The position numbers and the translations under genes were made by a program. The notes beneath the pieces were generated by a model. It was not told the origin of the DNA and did no database searches. It saw only the letters and a program-made list of their open reading frames with translations. This document shows, piece after piece, positions 1 through 8,626 of a stretch of 49,718 bases of DNA. Source of the DNA: a virus; IMG/VR virus record IMGVR_UViG_3300049893_000399, positions 1-49,718 of that record. One strand, 5' to 3'. How positions within the stretch are numbered: position 1 is the first letter of the stretch; every line of letters starts with the position of its first letter.

Positions 1-152
1 TTATATAACTCTTCTGCTTCTCTTGGGCTACGACGATCTAATGGTATATGCTGACCACTAGAATCAACTATAAATAATCCTATTAGATAATCAAAACTAG
101 TAGGAAGATCATAGTATCTAGTCCCAACAACAGTAACAAATGTGCCACTAGC
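1..152. repeat. Terminal redundancy, left copy
   Basis: These 152 bases recur at 49567-49718 with a single difference, A at 127 against G at 49693. The copy lies inside the adaptor reading frame, and joining the ends restores one continuous frame. The simplest reading is circular closure of an assembly of a circularly permuted or circular genome, not a physical terminal repeat. The mismatch would change one valine codon (GTT) to alanine (GCT), so it may reflect two variants in the sampled population. Confidence 0.9.
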
Positions 153-302
153 TTCACGCTGGCGAAACTTAAACTTATCCAGCATTTCCCAATAGGTACG
201 ATTAAGAAGTAAATCTAAACTATCCGTACCCCATTGCGGATCATCTACATCAACGCCCAAATGGCGTCTTAACTGATCTTCAAGTTGGGTCAGGTTCAGC
301 AT
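1..302 (-). CDS. Head-tail adaptor protein, N-terminal part (gene cut by window end)
   Basis: The ATG is at 300-302 and the frame stays open to base 1. It continues, across the circular overlap, in 49212-49718, giving a 218-residue protein. The N-terminus begins MLNLTQLEDQLRRHLGV and continues with a predicted helical bundle. Size, position after the capsid and decoration genes, and composition fit the SU10-type adaptor / tail-tubular-protein-A-like family, which forms a dodecameric ring under the portal and receives the short tail. The start overlaps the end of the upstream 91-residue gene by 23 bases. The family call rests on pattern recognition, not alignment. Confidence 0.75.
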   Translation of the reverse strand, partial: MLNLTQLEDQLRRHLGVDVDDPQWGTDSLDLLLNRTYWEMLDKFKFRQREASGTFVTVVGTRYYDLPTSFDYLIGLFIVDSSGQHIPLDRRSPREAEELY

Positions 303-555
303 TTAATATCTCCGCATGAACAGAAAGACGTAGCTCGTGCCCAGCTTGATCTATAATAGCGTGAACCTCACATGGCCCGTGGGCTCTTGCCTCAAATAAT
401 GGTTGTTTATCTTCGCCTACAACTATAGATACTAGACTAGTAGCAGTGGCGCTTTTAATAAACTTCCATTCACCTGATGGTAGAAATACCCGCGGGCCTA
501 TGTGAGACTTACCAAGGGCCTGCGGATTCGCTTCTATAAGTAATGGAATCCGCAT
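280..555 (-). CDS. Small head-completion or neck protein, 91 aa, unknown
   Basis: The chosen start is ATG at 553-555. An upstream in-frame TTG exists, but the ATG follows a weak GAGG-like ribosome site. The protein has alternating beta-strand-like segments and no membrane segment. It lies between the decoration-like gene and the adaptor and overlaps the adaptor start. Position suggests a small structural or neck protein; the function is not recognised. Confidence 0.75.
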   Translation of the reverse strand: MRIPLLIEANPQALGKSHIGPRVFLPSGEWKFIKSATATSLVSIVVGEDKQPLFEARAHGPCEVHAIIDQAGHELRLSVHAEILNAEPDPT

Positions 556-567
556 CCTATACCTCAA

Positions 568-1140
568 TTAAGCAAGAGCAATAAGTAATGGGAAAGCAGT
601 ACCGGCAACGTTAGCATCACCATTAAGCTTAATACCGAAGATTCTACCAGCAGCAGGCGCAGTAGTCTTAAGCCTACCTGCCGTTGTAGTAGCAGCTCCG
701 ATACCAACTAAGCCACCAGCAGCCATTGTTTCATCTGCTATACCCCAATATACACCGCCAACAGCAACTAATATCATCTGATGTGTAACCGCAACAGGAT
801 TTGCAGTAACCTGTAAAACACCAACTTCATTAAAGTCGTCTACGACCCTATAATCTGAGCCGGGTCCACCACATACTATGCCTACACGATTAGCATAGTT
901 TGCAACAGTGGTAGACTTATCAACGCCAGAAGCGGAGCTAGCATCAAGGAATACTGCATCACCAATCAATAACGAGTTATTACCACGGTTATACATTGGA
1001 ACTACTATTGGTGCTATAGCAACTTCACCATAAGGAGAAGTAGCTGGCTTAGCTGAATACGTCCAAGGACGGTCAAGATCAGATAAGAAAAGAGCACCAA
1101 AAGTAGAAGGGCTTCTACGTCCTGCACGTGAACTTGGCAT
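568..1140 (-). CDS. Putative capsid decoration / structural protein, 190 aa
   Basis: The protein is rich in glycine, alanine and valine, with beta-rich stretches such as ILVAVGGVYWGIAD and LVGIGAATTTAG. This composition is like capsid decoration or DUF2190-type head proteins. It lies directly downstream of the major capsid gene in the late operon. It shares size and character with the gene at 2089-2580 on the other side of the capsid gene, so the two may be related or bind neighbouring sites on the shell. The role is inferred from composition and position. Confidence 0.7.
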   Translation of the reverse strand: MPSSRAGRRSPSTFGALFLSDLDRPWTYSAKPATSPYGEVAIAPIVVPMYNRGNNSLLIGDAVFLDASSASGVDKSTTVANYANRVGIVCGGPGSDYRVVDDFNEVGVLQVTANPVAVTHQMILVAVGGVYWGIADETMAAGGLVGIGAATTTAGRLKTTAPAAGRIFGIKLNGDANVAGTAFPLLIALA

Positions 1141-1158
1141 TGTATCCTCCTTTTAGGA

Positions 1159-2070
1159 TTAGGTAGCGTTAGAGCCAACCCAACCGCGAGGATCAACACC
1201 AAAGATCATTATACGAGTAGTAGCCTTAGTTAACATTGCACCAGTACCAAAGTCCATCTCATCTTCAACCTGCACGGGACGACGAACTAAGAAGTGTGCA
1301 TCGCTAAGCTTACTATCAACACCAAACCACGAACGTAAGCTAGACTTAAACCGCGATACAACAATCTTAGGAGAACCATGCCGCTTCTTTAATGCATTAT
1401 CCTGATTCTCAGCAGTAAACGGTTCCTTATCAGAGCCGAATATCTGAAGAGCCCTATTCCAGTCACCAGCATTATTGCCGATGATTATAGTATCAAACAT
1501 TGATCGTATAGGATCGCCGTTATGATCCTTAAGCGTCTGGAAGGCATCTTCCATTGCAGTTACACCAGCAACGGAAACAGGTAATGCAGGAGCTAACGAA
1601 TTAGACCAAGTACCAGTTGCATTAATAAACGTATGTGAAGCAGAGCACCACGCAAGACCATCATAACCCTTGAATAACGAACCAGTAAATGCGTCATCAA
1701 GGAATGATGCAGCACGATATTCATACGTCATGCGGCAAGCGTGAGCTAACCACTTAGCTGCACTACGCATCTTACCATACTGATCGTCTTCAATAGTCTT
1801 TTTACTAATAGAAACACCAGCACCAAACTCACGATCAATTGCAATAACACGAGGACCCATAACCGGAGACTGATAAGTAACCGGCTCGCCATCTTCCATT
1901 TCTAACAGACGATTAAGTCCAGTGATTAATGCAGCATTGAACTCTGGAGTAGAGATGGACCCTGTACGAAGGTACATCGGATACTCAGGTTCATACCTAT
2001 CATACTCGTCTCTAAAATCCTTGCGTAATCCAGCTCGGAAGAGAGGAGCAAAATTAGCCTGTACCTGCAT
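1159..2070 (-). CDS. Major capsid protein (HK97-fold, gpT-like)
   Basis: This 303-residue protein forms the head shell. The N-terminal segment has the charged run FRDEYDRYEPEYPMY, followed by a central region with GAGVSISKKTIEDDQYG and a later GYDGLAWCSASHTF segment. The latter resembles the capsid signature of Mu gpT-like major head subunits, where a DG-x-LF/W-x-x-xHT loop is common. The gene sits between scaffold-side and adaptor-side genes, as expected for a capsid gene. There is no sign of a long N-terminal delta domain, which fits the separate scaffold gene upstream. Confidence 0.88.
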   Translation of the reverse strand: MQVQANFAPLFRAGLRKDFRDEYDRYEPEYPMYLRTGSISTPEFNAALITGLNRLLEMEDGEPVTYQSPVMGPRVIAIDREFGAGVSISKKTIEDDQYGKMRSAAKWLAHACRMTYEYRAASFLDDAFTGSLFKGYDGLAWCSASHTFINATGTWSNSLAPALPVSVAGVTAMEDAFQTLKDHNGDPIRSMFDTIIIGNNAGDWNRALQIFGSDKEPFTAENQDNALKKRHGSPKIVVSRFKSSLRSWFGVDSKLSDAHFLVRRPVQVEDEMDFGTGAMLTKATTRIMIFGVDPRGWVGSNAT

Positions 2071-2088
2071 TTATTTATCCTCCTCTCA

Positions 2089-2580
2089 TTATGGAAGCTG
2101 AATGTTAGCTTCAAGGAACTTAAAGAACACCAGTTTGTTATCAATATCCACGTCAGTAATACGAACGCGAGTATTGACAGCCTCAGCCTGGTCAACAGTC
2201 CATATACCAGACTGATTAACTACGCCGAATGGATCACCTATCATAGCTACTGTGGGAGTAACTGGAGTAGCTGAACCATTCGTCATCTGCCCAACAAATT
2301 CAACATCACGAGCAGCTAATGCAACACTAACCTTATCAACCTGAGGTAATGAGTTAATAAGAGTAGGACTATTGCTAGCTGCAAAGCCCGGAGCCGCTCC
2401 CTGAGGATTTAACGCTACACCTAAAATAGATGCAGGGTCAGCGCCACAAAGATTGAGCAATCCGTTAGCATCTAATAGCACCAGCGAGCCAAGCACGATA
2501 GACTGTCCAGCTAATGCACCATATCCACGTACTGACTCAACTAAGCTACTAGTGCGGGCTGGTTCAAAACGAGAGCCCAT
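2089..2580 (-). CDS. Putative head decoration / stabilising protein, 163 aa
   Basis: The protein is rich in A, G, V and S, with predicted beta strands (GQSIVLGSLVLLDANGL) and a DNKLVFFKFLEA segment near the C-terminus. This pattern is common in small capsid-associated proteins. The gene is immediately upstream of the major capsid gene in transcription order, with an 18-base gap. It is probably a decoration or DUF2190-like protein; this is an inference from size, composition and location. Confidence 0.65.
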   Translation of the reverse strand: MGSRFEPARTSSLVESVRGYGALAGQSIVLGSLVLLDANGLLNLCGADPASILGVALNPQGAAPGFAASNSPTLINSLPQVDKVSVALAARDVEFVGQMTNGSATPVTPTVAMIGDPFGVVNQSGIWTVDQAEAVNTRVRITDVDIDNKLVFFKFLEANIQLP

Positions 2581-2589
2581 TGTTTATCC

Positions 2590-3096
2590 TTACTGAGTAG
2601 TAGATTCCAATGCAGCCTTAATAGCATTAATGTCAACTGCTTCTTGGCTGCTCTGATTAACAATTGGAAGCTCTGACTTACTAGCTAAATCACGCTCTTC
2701 CTTAAGATTCTTACGACGCCCCGGCGCTCCATGCATAGCTTCAAAACGTTCGCGATTAACTTCATCAATAGCTTCCTTGACGAATCTAGGCGCCGTCATG
2801 AAAACTACATCTGCGATACGAGCTGTGCCATGTATGGCGGACTGTTTAGCATACTGATCGCCAAATTCAAAGCCCATAGCCAAGAAGCGGTTAATTTCTA
2901 TAGGGTCATTAACCACCCATTCGCCATAAATATCAGAAGGAAGTGGAATATTAAAGCGTTCATTAACTATTCCCCTATCCCTAAGAGATAGAAAGAGAGC
3001 CTTTGCTTCTTCCTTATTAGTAGGCTTCGATATAGGTGAAGCACTAGTAGGAATCACATCTATAGGCGTAGACGCCTCAGTAGTTTCTTCAGACAT
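2590..3096 (-). CDS. Hypothetical head-assembly protein, 168 aa
   Basis: A low-complexity N-terminus rich in T, S, P and E precedes a more ordered region (about residues 30-130), followed by a charged helical tail. The ATG overlaps the stop of the scaffold gene by one base, implying translational coupling. The position between scaffold and capsid genes suggests a role in head assembly. I do not recognise a family. Confidence 0.7.
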   Translation of the reverse strand: MSEETTEASTPIDVIPTSASPISKPTNKEEAKALFLSLRDRGIVNERFNIPLPSDIYGEWVVNDPIEINRFLAMGFEFGDQYAKQSAIHGTARIADVVFMTAPRFVKEAIDEVNRERFEAMHGAPGRRKNLKEERDLASKSELPIVNQSSQEAVDINAIKAALESTTQ

Positions 3097-3896
3097 TATT
3101 TCTTAGCTCCTGGCCTATCCCAAGTAGATACATTAGAATCAGCATCACGTAGATGAATATACTCAGCTAAACCTTCTGGTGACATAGAGAAACCCATAAC
3201 ACGAGCAGCGGTACGTTCATCTTCAGTTAAGGCATCTATCTTAGCCTTTAGCACAGATTCTGGCGTAGCTTTAACTCCTTGAGGAACTGTAGGAGGAGCA
3301 GGAGGAATATTTGGAGGTATCACAGTAGTAGCCACCGGCGTAACAGTAGTAGAAGGTACAGGTGGAGTATTAGACTTAGGTGTAGCAACATCACCCTGTA
3401 ATGTCTTAATACCAATAGCTTGAACTAATGCAGCCTGTAAATTCTGTGGTGTAGGTTCCATGTTGGGTAGAGACATTAAGTGATCTACTATAGCTTCATG
3501 ATCCTTAAGCTTACTACCCATTGCCGGAAACTGTTCGATAAATGAATTCTTTAATTCAGTATACTTATCACGCTTATCGAACTTATTAACAAACTGTACT
3601 AAGGGAGCTACAGTATCCTGTAATTCTTTACGTAACAAAGGAATAGGATCATTAATGAAATCAGCCCCACTTGGCTCAGGCTTGCGATTAGTAGCCTCTA
3701 ATGCAGCAAGCCTAGATTCTAACATGGCATTCTTTGCACGAGTCTCAGCTAAATCCCTAGCTAATGAACTACTACTAGAATTGTTAAGCCTAGCTAATTC
3801 AGCAGCTAAAGGATCATCAGTAGGTTTGGAGCTTGACGGTGGTGGATTCGGACTCGGATTCTCTGCTGGATCTGGCAATACTATCTCGTCCTGCAT
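3096..3896 (-). CDS. Scaffolding-like capsid assembly protein
   Basis: This 266-residue protein has a disordered N-terminus rich in P and S (residues 1-45), a predicted coiled coil (about 45-75, ARDLAETRAKNAMLESRL), a helical middle, a proline/threonine-rich linker (about 165-205) and a helical C-terminal region. The elongated, charged, helix-and-linker build and the place between portal and capsid genes fit a scaffolding protein. The ATG follows a good AGGGAG ribosome site. No protease domain is visible. Confidence 0.75.
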   Translation of the reverse strand: MQDEIVLPDPAENPSPNPPPSSSKPTDDPLAAELARLNNSSSSSLARDLAETRAKNAMLESRLAALEATNRKPEPSGADFINDPIPLLRKELQDTVAPLVQFVNKFDKRDKYTELKNSFIEQFPAMGSKLKDHEAIVDHLMSLPNMEPTPQNLQAALVQAIGIKTLQGDVATPKSNTPPVPSTTVTPVATTVIPPNIPPAPPTVPQGVKATPESVLKAKIDALTEDERTAARVMGFSMSPEGLAEYIHLRDADSNVSTWDRPGAKK

Positions 3897-4011
3897 TCGT
3901 AGACTCCCTTAGAATTTTTTCTAGTGTTTCTATAATAGTTGTTACGCCGTGATGATAACCTTTACGCTCATATGCCTCGTACGGATTGGAGAAGCTGAGC
4001 AATTGCTGCAC
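3817..4011 (-). CDS. Possible small overlapping ORF bridging portal and scaffold genes
   Basis: The 71-base gap between portal and scaffold is covered by an open frame that overlaps the ends of both. Its middle part (NPYEAYERKGYHHG, then a helix ending in LEKILRE) looks like real protein, whereas its ends are translated from neighbouring genes in other frames. The start is uncertain: GTG at 4009-4011 is chosen, a TTG lies a few codons later, and an ATG at 4137 would need a longer overlap. It may be a 64-residue protein of unknown role, or chance. Confidence 0.4.
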   Translation of the reverse strand: MQQLLSFSNPYEAYERKGYHHGVTTIIETLEKILRESTNAGRDSIARSSRESESESTTVKLQTY

Positions 4012-5941
4012 CGCTAGCCCCTGAATTATCTTCAATACCTTGCGGAGTACCGGGTATTGACGGGATTTGAGGAGTAATACCAACTCCATTACTTCCTGCG
4101 GGGATAGCTGTAGGCCCTCCACTTCTAAGGCCGCCATTCTTTAGTAACTCCTTTATGACCATACGGTCTATATTACGTACACCAAAGCCTTCTAATATTT
4201 GTACCATTGCTTCTGTTGCACCCATCATACCCTTCTGAGCTATGATAGGAATTAAGTTCTGATTCTGTGCAAGCTGTGCTAACTCTACTAAACCTTGTAT
4301 ATACTGACCATATATACCAGAAATCTGTGACCAATTCTGTCTATTTATTATATTATTATCTTGTTCTCCTGCTATTGTAAGGTCTAATACCAAGCCATCA
4401 CGAATATATGAGTCAGGAAGAGATAAAGTCTTACGTATATTACCATCAGGATCATTTAAATCTAGATAAGTTACGTCTCTAGGACCAAATTGCTGAGTAC
4501 ATACAGCAAAATCTATGGCTAAATCAGTTAAATATGCCTTAATATTAGCATAAGAGTAGTCAAACTTCTTCTTTCCCTCTTGTACTCTAGCTAAATCACC
4601 AGTAGCAGTGCCCGGCGTACCTACTTGTGGCATACCAAGGGTTACTTCATTGACACCAGTACGCTGTTGAGAGTATAAAACACTCTGATTTTCGTTATTA
4701 TAACTAGATGGATAGATCTCAGATGAGTGCTGTAAGGCTTCTACATGCGTCATATCATCTAAGAACCACATTTTACCAGGAAATATAGGCTCTTTAGGCC
4801 CATAACCACTCATTCTAGACACCTTAAACATGCGCATATTAGCTAAAGTAGCATTATCTATGCGCTGTCTATGCTGAGTAGTTACTTCTTCCTGAAATTG
4901 CTCGTTCTGTTTACATATACCTATACCATACCAACGATATTCAAGGGGAAAATACACACCCTTTCGGTATGGTCTACGTAAATCAGCATTCCAATTATAC
5001 TGAACACCCAATAACTTACGTGAATCATAGTGATAATAGACTACAATCTCTTTCTGTCTACCAGATTTGTCTACATCATATGATACATATAAGCGCTGCC
5101 ACTCAATTCTACTTGGCCAAACAGGTTCAGTATTCTCTCGCTGCTCCTGTGCAACCATTGCTCTATCTCTAATTGGAGTAGTAAGTATCCAATTGTATAG
5201 AGTAGCATACATACCCGGAGGTAGTAAGCCTGACTGCTCTCCAAGATAGATTGAGTGCTGCGTATCTAACATTATCTCACCGCACCAAGCTGCGGTCTGA
5301 GCATCTGTAGCACTAAAAGGCATTAAGAATCTAGATAGTGGAACTGAATAAGCTTTTGCCCCGCGTCTAACTACTACAGGAAACTCAACTTCAGTACCAC
5401 CTATATTCTTAACACCAAACTTAACTAACTGTTCCCACTCTACTCTACCGATACCAGTACCTAACTTCTCAATCTCTATGATAGAAGGCTCAATACAATC
5501 ACGAAAGCGTGACTGCTTAAGCTCATGATCTAAAAACTTTTCGTAATCCTGATCTACGTCAGACCATTCAGCATTAACCCCCTTAACTGACACTATTTGC
5601 TTTAAACCAAAAGCCTGAGTCATTGTTCTAGAATGAACAGCTTCAAAAGCAATAGCAGTTAAAGGTATAACTAACTTAGATGCACCCTTAAATGGAAAAG
5701 TCTTTTCCCCTTCAGCTGGAGTAGCATAGTAATCACTCTGAGCCTTTATTATATCATCATCAAACTTAGTACGCTCAGTAAAATGCTGCTGTAGCTCGAA
5801 GGTAATATAGTTATTTAATGCCTGCTTTACATCTTCACTGAGATTTAAGAATCTAGGATAGGCTGTACTTACTGGAACTGTAGGAGCCTTAACGGTAGAT
5901 TCAGGATTTCCCGCATTAAGCGGGGAGTCTGCCATATCCAT
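3968..5941 (-). CDS. Portal protein
   Basis: This 657-residue protein would form the dodecameric ring at the head vertex through which DNA is packaged and leaves. It lies directly after the large terminase gene, with one base between start and stop. Visible features are an N-terminal region with FKGASKLVIPLTAIAFEAV, a middle segment of aromatic strands, a long helical region (residues about 340-440, EQFQEEVTTQHRQRIDNA), and a glycine- and proline-rich tail. Length, order and helical stem-like part fit podovirus portals. Confidence 0.85.
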   Translation of the reverse strand: MDMADSPLNAGNPESTVKAPTVPVSTAYPRFLNLSEDVKQALNNYITFELQQHFTERTKFDDDIIKAQSDYYATPAEGEKTFPFKGASKLVIPLTAIAFEAVHSRTMTQAFGLKQIVSVKGVNAEWSDVDQDYEKFLDHELKQSRFRDCIEPSIIEIEKLGTGIGRVEWEQLVKFGVKNIGGTEVEFPVVVRRGAKAYSVPLSRFLMPFSATDAQTAAWCGEIMLDTQHSIYLGEQSGLLPPGMYATLYNWILTTPIRDRAMVAQEQRENTEPVWPSRIEWQRLYVSYDVDKSGRQKEIVVYYHYDSRKLLGVQYNWNADLRRPYRKGVYFPLEYRWYGIGICKQNEQFQEEVTTQHRQRIDNATLANMRMFKVSRMSGYGPKEPIFPGKMWFLDDMTHVEALQHSSEIYPSSYNNENQSVLYSQQRTGVNEVTLGMPQVGTPGTATGDLARVQEGKKKFDYSYANIKAYLTDLAIDFAVCTQQFGPRDVTYLDLNDPDGNIRKTLSLPDSYIRDGLVLDLTIAGEQDNNIINRQNWSQISGIYGQYIQGLVELAQLAQNQNLIPIIAQKGMMGATEAMVQILEGFGVRNIDRMVIKELLKNGGLRSGGPTAIPAGSNGVGITPQIPSIPGTPQGIEDNSGASGAAIAQLLQSVRGI

Positions 5942-7555
5942 TTAGTATCCTGTAGAAGCTATGACCAATGGGTCACGGCTAGGCTCTATTATTACACTTG
6001 AAGTATTAGGCGAAAGATTGAATGGCTTACACCAGACTCTTGGGCCATATGCAAAGGCATCTAGCAAATGCTTATTTTCTATACTTGCACCTAGCGTGCG
6101 AAACTCATCAAGTAAATCAGTTTGATCCTGATGATGATATATATTACCAGAAGCATAGAAATTTGCTAAACCCTTTATTCTAGCGCCTTTACTTCTAGTC
6201 TCTGGTTTAACAGGAGTGATATGAAATCTTACACCACGTAAGATCATTTCACGCTGCCACCAAGGACGATATATCTCAGAAAACAATACTTCTTCAATTG
6301 CTACTGTACGAGGACTATATTTAGATACTAACTGGAAAATCTTTTCAGTAAGCTCAGGCGGTCTAAGTACACCCTTAATAGCTTCAAGAGTAAATACTCT
6401 TTCATTAGCTGTCATACCAGTAACTACTATACCACAGTTACCAGTAGTAGCAGGATCAATAAGAATAACCCTATCCATCTGAGTCATTATATTGTACTGC
6501 TCAACCTTTACATTACCAAAATTATCTTTATTGAAGATTACTACATTATTATTTCCACGACGATTATAATATCTTAACCAACCCGGTAAGAAAGCAGAAT
6601 CAATAAGTTCAGGATTGTTAAGATAGTTAGCTGACCAATGACGAGCATCCTTCTTAATTATTTCAAAGCCCTTTAAGGAAAACTTTTCAGGAAAGGCCGG
6701 ACGCTCTATACCATTAGCATCCTTCTCAATAGCTTGTCTACGATATACAGCTAACTGGTCTCCATAGGTCTTTATAATATGTGCATATACATCATCAAAG
6801 GCCCAGCGAGTACCAATGAAATCTATCTCATCTTCAAGGAAGCTAGAGAAGAAAGACTGTATACCATTAATCCAAGCAATAGCAGTTTCCATTTCACGCT
6901 TAGAATCTCTAGCCTTGTCACCAATAATGTCATCTAACTTTAGCTTATTATAGTGGCGTCCCTGAGCCTTTGCTCCTACACCCATTGTATCTATTGTAGG
7001 CTGAGGCCACTTTTTCTTTCTAGGAAGCTCTAACTGATAACTATTTATCTTCTGCTTACCCTTAACAGGAATTATCTCAGGAAACAATCCCATTAAGAAA
7101 GGATTAGATAAGAAGTGACCAATAATAGTTTCTAAGAATGTAGAAGCACCATCCTCAGTTTCATGCCCTATCATTAATCGAATATCAGTACCTAAGCATT
7201 CAGGATATGGAGAAGCATTTGTATCATCTGGTAGTACACAACGAATAGCATCTGTGATTGTATCTATCGTTGACTTCAGATGACCACGAGGTTGTAGATC
7301 CATTAAGAAACGATACTTAGAATCTACAGAAGCTTTCCATCTACAAAAGTCACCATGATAATTAGGAGATAACCAATCATAGCCTAGAATCGTTTTAGCT
7401 AAGAAGAATAAATTAGTCTTACATAACTTACGAGTATAGTTATACTGTTCCATCGTAAGTTGTGCAGCCCGTCTTTCAGCTTCTATTCTAGCCTTAGCTA
7501 TTGATGTATCATCGAGAAGCTTAGCTAATTCTACACTAGTATCTCCATAACTCAT
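5942..7555 (-). CDS. terL: Terminase large subunit (ATPase and nuclease)
   Basis: This 537-residue protein is the packaging motor. The N-terminal ATPase has a Walker A-like LQPRGHLKST (residues about 87-96) and a Walker B-type KLDDIIGD segment near residue 210. The C-terminal RNase H-like nuclease begins with VILIDPATTGNCGIVV, which supplies a first acidic residue. A following VAIEEVLF and a late HLLDAFAYGP supply further acidic residues. The start overlaps the small terminase stop by four bases (ATGA). The mode of end formation cannot be read from the sequence; the circular overlap would fit headful packaging. Confidence 0.92.
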   Translation of the reverse strand: MSYGDTSVELAKLLDDTSIAKARIEAERRAAQLTMEQYNYTRKLCKTNLFFLAKTILGYDWLSPNYHGDFCRWKASVDSKYRFLMDLQPRGHLKSTIDTITDAIRCVLPDDTNASPYPECLGTDIRLMIGHETEDGASTFLETIIGHFLSNPFLMGLFPEIIPVKGKQKINSYQLELPRKKKWPQPTIDTMGVGAKAQGRHYNKLKLDDIIGDKARDSKREMETAIAWINGIQSFFSSFLEDEIDFIGTRWAFDDVYAHIIKTYGDQLAVYRRQAIEKDANGIERPAFPEKFSLKGFEIIKKDARHWSANYLNNPELIDSAFLPGWLRYYNRRGNNNVVIFNKDNFGNVKVEQYNIMTQMDRVILIDPATTGNCGIVVTGMTANERVFTLEAIKGVLRPPELTEKIFQLVSKYSPRTVAIEEVLFSEIYRPWWQREMILRGVRFHITPVKPETRSKGARIKGLANFYASGNIYHHQDQTDLLDEFRTLGASIENKHLLDAFAYGPRVWCKPFNLSPNTSSVIIEPSRDPLVIASTGY

Positions 7556-8085
7556 GAAGCCTTCTCCTCTACTACAATCTCATCCTTCTTCATTACTTCA
7601 CGAGCCTCAGCCATACCATCAGCTAACTGCTTTTGTAATGCAGGATCAAGATTAGCAAAGAAGTTGAATTGATTGTTTTGTGCTTGCTTTACAACAGTAT
7701 CATCTTTAAGCCTACCCATTCCCTTCAAGAAATCCATGGAAGCTCTGACCATATGGAATGGCTGGCGGGCCGCTAATTCTTTATTAGTTAATATAGCCTT
7801 AACGTTTTCCGCCGCAGCCATCTGAGCTACTTCTAAGCCCATATCAGCAGTATCCATTAACTTCTTACGAACTTCAGCTGTATACTGAGCAGCTAATTCT
7901 CTACCTTGTGGTGAATTAATTATCCGCCCAACATGAAGTTCATTATAGCCTAGAGTTTCAGCTATAGCCTTATTAGACAAACCCCGGCATGACATAGCAA
8001 CCATCTGCTCATGCACGGCTTCCCATCTCTTAGGAGCCCAAGCAGTATGCTTGTGTAATACCGGGAGAGTGTCATCACTTGACAT
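7552..8085 (-). CDS. terS: Terminase small subunit
   Basis: This 177-residue protein should recognise phage DNA and load it onto the large terminase. An N-terminal helix-turn-helix is visible around residues 35-60 (GLSNKAIAETLGYNELHVGR), followed by helices suited to ring oligomerisation and an acidic and lysine-rich C-terminal tail. It lies immediately upstream of the large subunit with an ATGA overlap. It overlaps the end of a 40-residue basic gene by 11 bases. Confidence 0.85.
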   Translation of the reverse strand: MSSDDTLPVLHKHTAWAPKRWEAVHEQMVAMSCRGLSNKAIAETLGYNELHVGRIINSPQGRELAAQYTAEVRKKLMDTADMGLEVAQMAAAENVKAILTNKELAARQPFHMVRASMDFLKGMGRLKDDTVVKQAQNNQFNFFANLDPALQKQLADGMAEAREVMKKDEIVVEEKAS

Positions 8086-8197
8086 GTCTAATCTTTCTTG
8101 GTGGATCGTATTTCTTTGGTTGAACCTGTATTGATTTAGCTGCTGCTCTTACATATGTCTTAGCGTAAGAACGTGTACTTAATTGCTTTCTTGGCAT
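8075..8197 (-). CDS. Small basic protein, 40 aa
   Basis: The start is ATG at 8195-8197 and the stop TGA at 8075-8077, overlapping the small terminase start. It is highly basic (MPRKQLSTRSYAKTYVRAAA at the N-terminus, a PKKYDPPRK segment later). Preserved overlaps with both neighbours support it as a real gene. A nucleic-acid-binding role is possible but unproven. Confidence 0.6.
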   Translation of the reverse strand: MPRKQLSTRSYAKTYVRAAAKSIQVQPKKYDPPRKIRHVK

Positions 8198-8265
8198 TAC
8201 TTCCAACCAAGGATAAATTTAAAGAATGTTTTAATTAACGCCCATATATCACGCATTAATGGCAT
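8197..8265 (-). CDS. Possible micro-protein, 22 aa
   Basis: An open frame fills the space between the lipoprotein and the 40-residue gene. It encodes a hydrophobic, tryptophan-containing peptide (IWALIKTFFKFILGW) preceded by AGAGG. The in-frame second ATG has better spacing from this site. It is too short to be sure; it could be a small amphipathic membrane peptide. Confidence 0.3.
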   Translation of the reverse strand: MPLMRDIWALIKTFFKFILGWK

Positions 8266-8465
8266 CCTCTATGCTTTGAGCAGTAGATAGTATCAATAAC
8301 AAAAATAGTTTCAGGTGGAACCTTAACCGAATCTATGATCGTCATAGTATCAACAACTGTATCTACAATAAACTCGTCTCCATTACCAACTATTGCATCA
8401 GCAATTGGATTAATACAAGAAGCTAAAGCAATAGAGATTGCAGCGTAAATCAGGTACTTTTTCAC
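8256..8465 (-). CDS. Small lipoprotein, possible outer-membrane spanin or exclusion lipoprotein
   Basis: This 69-residue protein begins MKKYLIYAAISIALASC. That is a lysine-charged, hydrophobic signal peptide with a lipobox (L-A-S-C, cysteine at residue 17). The mature part is acidic and rich in V, D and T, ending in a Cys/His-rich KHRGCH. A lipid-anchored mature peptide of about 52 residues would suit an outer-membrane spanin. The inner-membrane spanin-like gene is far away at 46443-47015, so pairing is only a hypothesis. A surface lipoprotein for superinfection exclusion is the alternative. Its ATG overlaps the upstream stop (ATGTGA). Confidence 0.65.
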   Translation of the reverse strand: MKKYLIYAAISIALASCINPIADAIVGNGDEFIVDTVVDTMTIIDSVKVPPETIFVIDTIYCSKHRGCH

Positions 8466-8626
8466 ATTCTATCCTTTCTATCCATATTATGCTCAGACAT
8501 ATACATGGCTCTCATCTGTGCTGTAGCTTTTTCTTTTGTCTGAGGCTTCTTACTATAGCCCGTCTTACCTGTGGATTTCTTAGCTACCTTATATCCACCC
8601 TTAACTTTCTTCACCTTGTAAGGCAT
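8462..8626 (-). CDS. Small basic phage protein, 54 aa
   Basis: The start is ATG at 8624-8626 after a GGAG-type ribosome site, and the stop overlaps the lipoprotein start. The sequence MPYKVKKVKGGYKVAKKSTG followed by a SKKP-x-TKEKA segment matches a widespread type of very small lysine-rich protein seen near virion genes of many phages. The function is unknown. Confidence 0.7.
   Translation of the reverse strand: MPYKVKKVKGGYKVAKKSTGKTGYSKKPQTKEKATAQMRAMYMSEHNMDRKDRM

Noticed and set aside
1-152. A physical direct terminal repeat used for packaging
   Set aside because: It is short, lies inside one continuous gene on the circle and differs by one base; assembly overlap is simpler.
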